NCBI GenBank assembly: GCA_034435035.1
Contig: DAOTXW010000043.1
Span: forward strand, 1 to 9,299
From: JAHEME01 sp034435035
GTDB lineage: Bacteria; Chloroflexota; Anaerolineae; Aggregatilineales; UBA3940
Length of the DNA: 9,299 nucleotides
Direction of reading: 5' to 3'
Shown here piece by piece: positions 5,528 to 9,299 of this stretch; position 1 is the first letter of the stretch, and each line of letters opens with the position of its first letter. A program made the translations under genes and the position numbers. The notes beneath the pieces are model-generated. The model had not been told where the DNA came from, did not search any database, and saw only the letters and a list, made by a program, of their open reading frames with translations.

Positions 5528-6637
5528 ATGACCGATCAGCCGACTTTCGCCTTCATCATCCATCCCATCGACGCCAAGGCCGATGTGGCCCGCAAGTACC
5601 CGCTGCTGGGGCGCGTCCTCACGGAGGGGCAGATCGACTTCTTCTGCACGTTCTGGCCGCCGGTGTACATCTCCCACATCACCGGCATCCGGTCGCGGGT
5701 CGGCGGGCCGGAGCTGACCGGCCACTTCATCGCCGCGCCGTACACGCCCCGCCGGATGCTGCAGATCCCGGAGCGCGCGGTCTACCGTAAGATCATCCAG
5801 ACCGGGCGGCTGGCGGAACGGCTGGGCGCGCGCATCCTGGGGCTGGGCGCGTTCACCTCCGTGGTGGGCGATGCCGGGATCACCATCGCCCGGCATCTGG
5901 ACATCCCGGTGACCACCGGCGATGCCTACACCATCGCCATCGCGGCGCAGGCCGTGGTGGAGGCCGGGCGGCTGATGGGCATCGACGCGGCGGGCGCGAC
6001 GGCGGCTGTGGTGGGCGCAACCGGCTCGATCGGCTCGGTGTGCGCCGAGCTGCTCTCCCGCGAGGTGGGCCGGCTGGTGCTGATCGGGCGGCGGGCGGAC
6101 GCGCTGGAGGCGGTGCGGGAGCGCTGCCAGGGCGGGAGCGCGCAGGTCGCTACCAGCCAGGATATCAACGCCATGCGCGAGGCCGAGCTGATCCTCACCG
6201 TGACCAGCGCCGTGGGCGCGGTCGTGGAGCCGGCGCATCTGAAGCCCGGCGCGGTGGTGTGCGACGTGGCCCGCCCGCGCGATGTCTCCCGCACGGTGGT
6301 GCAGCAGCGCGATGACGTGCTGGTGATCGAGGGCGGGATGGTGGATGTGCCCGGCCCGGTCGATTTCGGCTTCAACTTCGGCTTCCCGCCCGGCAAAGCC
6401 TACGCCTGCATGGCCGAGACGATGGCGCTGGCGCTGGAGGGCCGCTTCGAGGATTACACGCTGGGCAAGCAGATCGCGCTGGAGCGCGTGCGCGAGATCG
6501 CGGGCATCGCGGCGCGGCACGGCTTCCGGCTGAGCGGGCTGCGCAGCTTCGAGCGCGAGGTGACGGACGAGCACATCGCGCAGGTGCGGCAGCGGGCGCA
6601 CGACGCCCTGCGTGCCTGGCGCCCGGTCCTGCCCTGA
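5528..6637 (+). CDS. Long-chain acyl-ACP reductase-like (AAR/COG5322-type) dehydrogenase
   Basis: This 369-residue protein resembles, along most of its length, the cyanobacterial acyl-ACP reductase that makes fatty aldehydes with NADPH. Features recalled from that family and seen here are an N-terminal FAFIIHPID strand, GAFTSVVGDAG (107-117), TTGDAYTIAIA (129-139), the dinucleotide-binding VVGATGSIGSVC (161-172), IEGGMVDVPG (267-276) and the block YACMAETMALALEG (292-305). Cys294 in the last block aligns with the cysteine essential for activity in Synechococcus AAR. The tail LGKQIALERVREIAG followed by RHGF also matches. It is about 30 residues longer than cyanobacterial AAR, mainly at the C-terminus. 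The ATG at 5528 has only a weak ribosome site; the longer reading from 5459 overlaps the upstream gene and adds an unrelated extension. The likely substrate is an acyl-ACP or acyl-CoA thioester. A shikimate- or amino-acid-dehydrogenase role, as such proteins are often labelled, is less likely because Cys294 is kept. No aldehyde-deformylating oxygenase gene lies nearby. Confidence 0.82.
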   Translation: MTDQPTFAFIIHPIDAKADVARKYPLLGRVLTEGQIDFFCTFWPPVYISHITGIRSRVGGPELTGHFIAAPYTPRRMLQIPERAVYRKIIQTGRLAERLGARILGLGAFTSVVGDAGITIARHLDIPVTTGDAYTIAIAAQAVVEAGRLMGIDAAGATAAVVGATGSIGSVCAELLSREVGRLVLIGRRADALEAVRERCQGGSAQVATSQDINAMREAELILTVTSAVGAVVEPAHLKPGAVVCDVARPRDVSRTVVQQRDDVLVIEGGMVDVPGPVDFGFNFGFPPGKAYACMAETMALALEGRFEDYTLGKQIALERVREIAGIAARHGFRLSGLRSFEREVTDEHIAQVRQRAHDALRAWRPVLP

Positions 6638-6641
6638 TCGC

Positions 6642-6712
6642 GGCGCCGGCAGGTGGCCCGCGTCGCGCTCTGGAATGTTCTCCTGCTGGACGCCCTGCCC
6701 ACCGCCGGCGCC
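6642..6712 (+). repeat. Interrupted inverted repeat after the reductase gene, possible terminator or structured RNA
   Basis: GGCGCCGGC (6642-6650) pairs with GCCGGCGCC (6704-6712). After one bulged A (6651), GGTGG (6652-6656) pairs with CCACC (6699-6703). Inside the 42-base loop, GCGTC (6660-6664) can pair with GACGC (6689-6693). The structure starts five bases after the reductase stop codon. No T-tract follows, so it would be an atypical intrinsic terminator, or an RNA element protecting the 3' end. Apart from this hairpin and the ribosome site at 6813, nothing recognisable was seen between 6638 and 6827. Confidence 0.5.
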
Positions 6713-6812
6713 TCCATTCAGCAGACGCTGGCCTCATCATCGGGTCGGGCCGGGATCGCGTTCCTCACGCTGGCGCTGAGGCTCGCAGCCGGCGCCGCGC
6801 CCTGCCATCCCC

Positions 6813-6818
6813 GGAGGA
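6813..6818 (+). promoter_or_regulatory. Shine-Dalgarno that selects the ATG at 6828
   Basis: GGAGGA ends nine bases before the ATG at 6828. The in-frame TTG at 6819 directly abuts this site and could not use it, so the ATG is the better start. Confidence 0.55.
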
Positions 6819-6827
6819 TTGATCCCC

Positions 6828-8615
6828 ATGCGCATCCCCCTGACCGATCTCAGCCTGATCCCCGCTGACGCCCGCGATGCCCTGGCGCGGGCCGGCATCG
6901 CCGACGCCGATGGCCTGCTCAGCCGGGCCGCCACGCCCCGCCTGCGCGACCGCCTCGCCCGCCTGACCGGCCTGAGCGCCGACTCGCTGGCCCGCTGGGC
7001 GGGCGCCGCCGACCTGACCCGCGTCCAGGGCATCGACCCGCCGCTGGCCGCCCTGCTGGTGAGCGCCGGGCAGGCCGGCAGCGTCCAGAGCCTGCTGGAG
7101 GCCGTGGGCGTGCCCTGGCAGGAGGCCCCGCCCGCCGGCGGCGTCCGCCTGGCCGAGCGCGAAACCGTCCGGCAGGCCGCCGATTCGCTGGCCGACCGGC
7201 TGGCCGCTTTTGCCGCGCAGAACCCGGGGGCCGGGCCGATCCCTGCCCCTGCCGCGCTGGCCGAGGCCGCCGAGGAGGCCGCCGAGCTGCGCCCCCGGCT
7301 GGTGCTGGCCGCCCCCGATGATCGGGAAGCCTTCCGCCGCGAGGTGCTGGGCGCCCGCCTGGAGGCCTGGCGGCACGAAGGACGGCTGTACGGCATCCTG
7401 CTGGGCATCTTCGCCGCGGTCTGCCTGCTGCTGATCGGCGCGGTGTGGGCCATCGGCGCGATGCAGGCCGGCGGGCTGGCCGGGAGCGCCGATCCGCTGG
7501 ACGCCTACCGGCTGGATTATCTGCGGGCGGCGACGCGCTACGGGACGCGGGCGGCGGCGGCCATCGGCGGCGGGCTGTGGCTGGGCCTGGTCGCCCTGCT
7601 GGGCCTCAACGCGGCGCTGTCCTACGGCGAGATCTGGCTGGTCGCCTGGCTGTTCGCGCCGCCGCAGTACCAGACCTACTACCGCAAGACCACCGCCCGC
7701 CAGCCGGAGCTGGACCGCCAGCGCCGCCGGGTGATGGGGATCGGGCTGCTGGCGCTGGCCGCGGTCAGCATCGGCCTGAGCTCGCTGCGGCTGCCGCAGA
7801 TGCTCAGCGGCGCCTTCGAGACCGATGCCTGGCTGCGCGGTCTGTACTGGCCCGTGCTGATCCTGAGCGTGGGCATCGCCGCCGCGCTGGCCGGCCCGCG
7901 GCTGCGCTTCTATCTGCGGGAGTTCCGCGCCGATCCGCTGGCGGACGAGGGCGGGCTGCGCCGGGCGCTGATCGCGTCCATCGTCGATCTGTCCACGGGG
8001 ATCATCCTGCTGATCGCCGGGCTGCAGATCGTCCTGCCGCTGATCATGACCACCATCCGCCCGCTGGTGGACGGCCGCTTCGAGGCGGTCTACCTGGCGG
8101 AGGTCGCGGCCATCCGGGAGGGGGCCGCCGCCGCCGAACCGGCGGGCCGGGAGGCGCAGGCGGCGCGGGATCGGCTGGTGGCCGCGCTCGACCGGCGCAT
8201 CGCAGAGGCGGAGGCCGACTCGATCTTCAGCTTTGACACGGAAGGCGTGCAGGCGACGCTGGACATGGGGCTGGGGGCGCTGATGTGGATGCTGATCGCC
8301 GCGCTGGCCCTGCTGTTCGTCGGCCCGTACCTGATCGTGGGCGGCTGGCGGCGCGGGCTGTTCTACATCGCCCTGCTGGCGGCCAGCTTCGCCATCGATG
8401 GGCCGCTGCAAAGGAACATCCCGCGGCTGGTCGGCCTGCGGGAAGGCACGCTGATCACCGCCGCGCTGGTCGCCTTTCTGGTGTTCGCCAGCGCGCTGCT
8501 GTTCGACTGGCTGTATGATACGCTCACCGACACGCGCCGGGTGTGCCCCGGCTGCCGCACGCCCATCGACCGGGCGGCCCGCTTCTGCCCGGCCTGCGGG
8601 CTGACGCAGGAGTAG
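6828..8615 (+). CDS. Polytopic membrane protein with N-terminal DUF4332-like HhH domain and C-terminal zinc ribbon
   Basis: This is a 595-residue protein of unknown function. Residues 1-92 match the DUF4332 pattern, a pair of helix-hairpin-helix-like units: LARAGIADADGLL, then LARLTGLSADSLARWAGAADLTRVQGI, then LLVSAGQAGSVQSLLEA. An Ala/Glu-rich helical linker (105-185) follows. About eight hydrophobic segments can be seen near 187-212, 243-263, 303-321, 339-356, 381-409, 479-505, 511-523 and 541-563; the seventh is short. Between the fifth and sixth is a charged helical stretch (about 411-465) that could be a coiled coil. The C-terminus is a zinc ribbon in which Cys573, Cys576, Cys587 and Cys590 form CxxC-x10-CxxC. 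The domain mix suggests a membrane scaffold with both ends in the cytoplasm if the number of helices is even, but this is inference. The next gene begins 24 bases after the stop codon, so the two are probably co-transcribed. Confidence 0.82.
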   Translation: MRIPLTDLSLIPADARDALARAGIADADGLLSRAATPRLRDRLARLTGLSADSLARWAGAADLTRVQGIDPPLAALLVSAGQAGSVQSLLEAVGVPWQEAPPAGGVRLAERETVRQAADSLADRLAAFAAQNPGAGPIPAPAALAEAAEEAAELRPRLVLAAPDDREAFRREVLGARLEAWRHEGRLYGILLGIFAAVCLLLIGAVWAIGAMQAGGLAGSADPLDAYRLDYLRAATRYGTRAAAAIGGGLWLGLVALLGLNAALSYGEIWLVAWLFAPPQYQTYYRKTTARQPELDRQRRRVMGIGLLALAAVSIGLSSLRLPQMLSGAFETDAWLRGLYWPVLILSVGIAAALAGPRLRFYLREFRADPLADEGGLRRALIASIVDLSTGIILLIAGLQIVLPLIMTTIRPLVDGRFEAVYLAEVAAIREGAAAAEPAGREAQAARDRLVAALDRRIAEAEADSIFSFDTEGVQATLDMGLGALMWMLIAALALLFVGPYLIVGGWRRGLFYIALLAASFAIDGPLQRNIPRLVGLREGTLITAALVAFLVFASALLFDWLYDTLTDTRRVCPGCRTPIDRAARFCPACGLTQE

Positions 8616-8639
8616 CCGCCTGCCCGAAAGGAACGCCGC

Positions 8640-9299
8640 ATGGACATCGCCATCATGATCGAAGGGCAGAACGGGCTGAACTGGCCGCGCTGGCAGCGGC
8701 TGGTCCGCGCCGTGGAGGATCTCGGCTTCGCCGGGCTGTATCGCTCCGACCACTTCACCAACATGAACCCGCCGGATCGGGACTCGCTGGAGCTGTGGGT
8801 GTCGCTGGCATGGCTGGCGGCCAGCACGACGCGCCTGGCCTTCGGCCCGCTGGTGACGCCGGTCTCGTTCCGGCACCCGGCGCTGACCGCCCGCATGGCC
8901 CGCGATGTGGACGACCTTTCCGGCGGACGGCTGGAACTGGGGCTGGGGGCCGGCTGGCAGCAGCGCGAGCACCGGCACTACGGCTTCGACCTGCTGGACA
9001 CCGCCGCGCGGATGGACCGGCTGGCCGAAGGGCTGGAGGTGATCACCCGGCTGCTGGGCAGCGCGGAGCCGGTCAGCTTTGCGGGCCGCTACTTCCATCT
9101 GGAGGAGGCGACCCTGCTGCCGCGGCCCGCCCGGCCCGGCGGCCCGCCGATCACCCTCGGCGGGAACGGGGAAAAGCGCACGCTGCCGCTGGCGGCCCGC
9201 TACGCGCAGACATGGAATGCGGTGCTGGTCCCCCCGGAGGAGTTCGCGCGGCTGTCCGGCGTGCTGGACGGCCTGCTGATCGCGGGCGGGCGCGCGCCC
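8640..9299 (+). CDS. LLM-class F420-dependent oxidoreductase (Rv1855c-like), 3' end outside window
   Basis: An open frame of 220 codons runs to the window edge. It has the luciferase-like monooxygenase (TIM barrel) pattern: MDIAIMIEGQNGLNWPRW at the start, GLYRSDHF (32-39), the SLELW helix, LAFGPLVTPVSFRHPALTAR (67-86), the family hallmark SGGRLELGLGAGW (94-106), and later LGGNGEKRTLPLAARYAQTWN in two short blocks. These blocks resemble the Rv1855c group of LLM proteins, predicted to use deazaflavin F420 rather than FMN. The substrate is unknown. AAAGGA (8627-8632) lies seven bases before the ATG as a ribosome site. The intact protein of this family is about 300 residues, so roughly the last quarter is missing here. 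The short gap to the membrane-protein gene suggests one transcript, though no functional link is evident. Confidence 0.9.
   Translation, partial: MDIAIMIEGQNGLNWPRWQRLVRAVEDLGFAGLYRSDHFTNMNPPDRDSLELWVSLAWLAASTTRLAFGPLVTPVSFRHPALTARMARDVDDLSGGRLELGLGAGWQQREHRHYGFDLLDTAARMDRLAEGLEVITRLLGSAEPVSFAGRYFHLEEATLLPRPARPGGPPITLGGNGEKRTLPLAARYAQTWNAVLVPPEEFARLSGVLDGLLIAGGRAP

Noticed and set aside
6653..6868. Small plus-strand open frame between the reductase and membrane-protein genes
   Set aside because: It begins inside the hairpin, has no ribosome site, overlaps the next gene's start in another frame, and its C-terminal part is an Arg/Pro/His shadow.
6765..9098. A 777-codon minus-strand open frame spanning two genes
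   Set aside because: It is very rich in Gln, Arg, Gly and His as expected from the reverse complement of GC-rich coding DNA, shows no domain, and crosses the boundary between two well-supported plus-strand genes.
1..9299. Cyanobacterial origin, suggested by the AAR-like gene
   Set aside because: No HIP1 octamer (GCGATCGC) was noticed, GC is very high, and the DUF4332 and F420-type LLM genes fit Chloroflexota better. A cyanobacterial source is not strictly excluded.

Overview
The window comes from a bacterium with a very GC-rich genome, roughly 70% by eye. The best guess is a member of the Chloroflexota, perhaps Anaerolineae-like. The reasons are a TIR protein of the SPEVGSEWNYAL type, a DUF4332-type membrane protein, an F420-type LLM oxidoreductase of the Rv1855c kind, and a non-cyanobacterial relative of long-chain acyl-ACP reductase. 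This placement is inference from family distributions and has not been confirmed by a search. Genes are tightly packed, and no rRNA, tRNA, CRISPR array, insertion sequence or phage gene was seen.

Left part (1-1350). A truncated lipoprotein gene on the minus strand (1-105) diverges from a plus-strand gene for a membrane-anchored TIR protein (224-1210). The roughly 118 bases between them hold a promoter for each. The lipoprotein promoter is so close to the ATG that its mRNA is probably leaderless or nearly so. A short GC hairpin follows the TIR stop codon, and the convergent gap to 1350 holds only weak hairpins.

Middle left (1350-3986, minus strand). Three overlapping genes form a sugar-modification operon, in transcription order: an NAD-dependent NDP-sugar dehydratase/epimerase, a DegT-family PLP aminotransferase, and a left-handed beta-helix acetyltransferase. 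This order matches the usual chemistry for a nucleotide-activated acetamido sugar: 4,6-dehydration to a keto sugar, transamination, then N-acetylation. No glycosyltransferase is present in the window.

Middle right (4207-6637, plus strand). Starting from the same 220-base divergent region is a two-gene unit. The first gene encodes an unusual 425-residue protein with a left-handed beta-helix C-terminal half. The second encodes a protein resembling cyanobacterial acyl-ACP reductase (fatty-aldehyde-forming), with its NADPH-binding glycine motif and catalytic-type cysteine intact. The two divergent promoters are near mirror images with identical -35 and -10 hexamers, so the sugar operon and the reductase operon may be expressed together. 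This pairing is the most interesting part of the window.

Right part (6638-9299, plus strand). A 190-base gap contains a strong interrupted hairpin. It is followed by a 595-residue membrane protein with an N-terminal DUF4332-like helix-hairpin-helix region and a C-terminal zinc ribbon. Then, 24 bases after that stop codon, comes an F420-type luciferase-like oxidoreductase that runs off the window edge.
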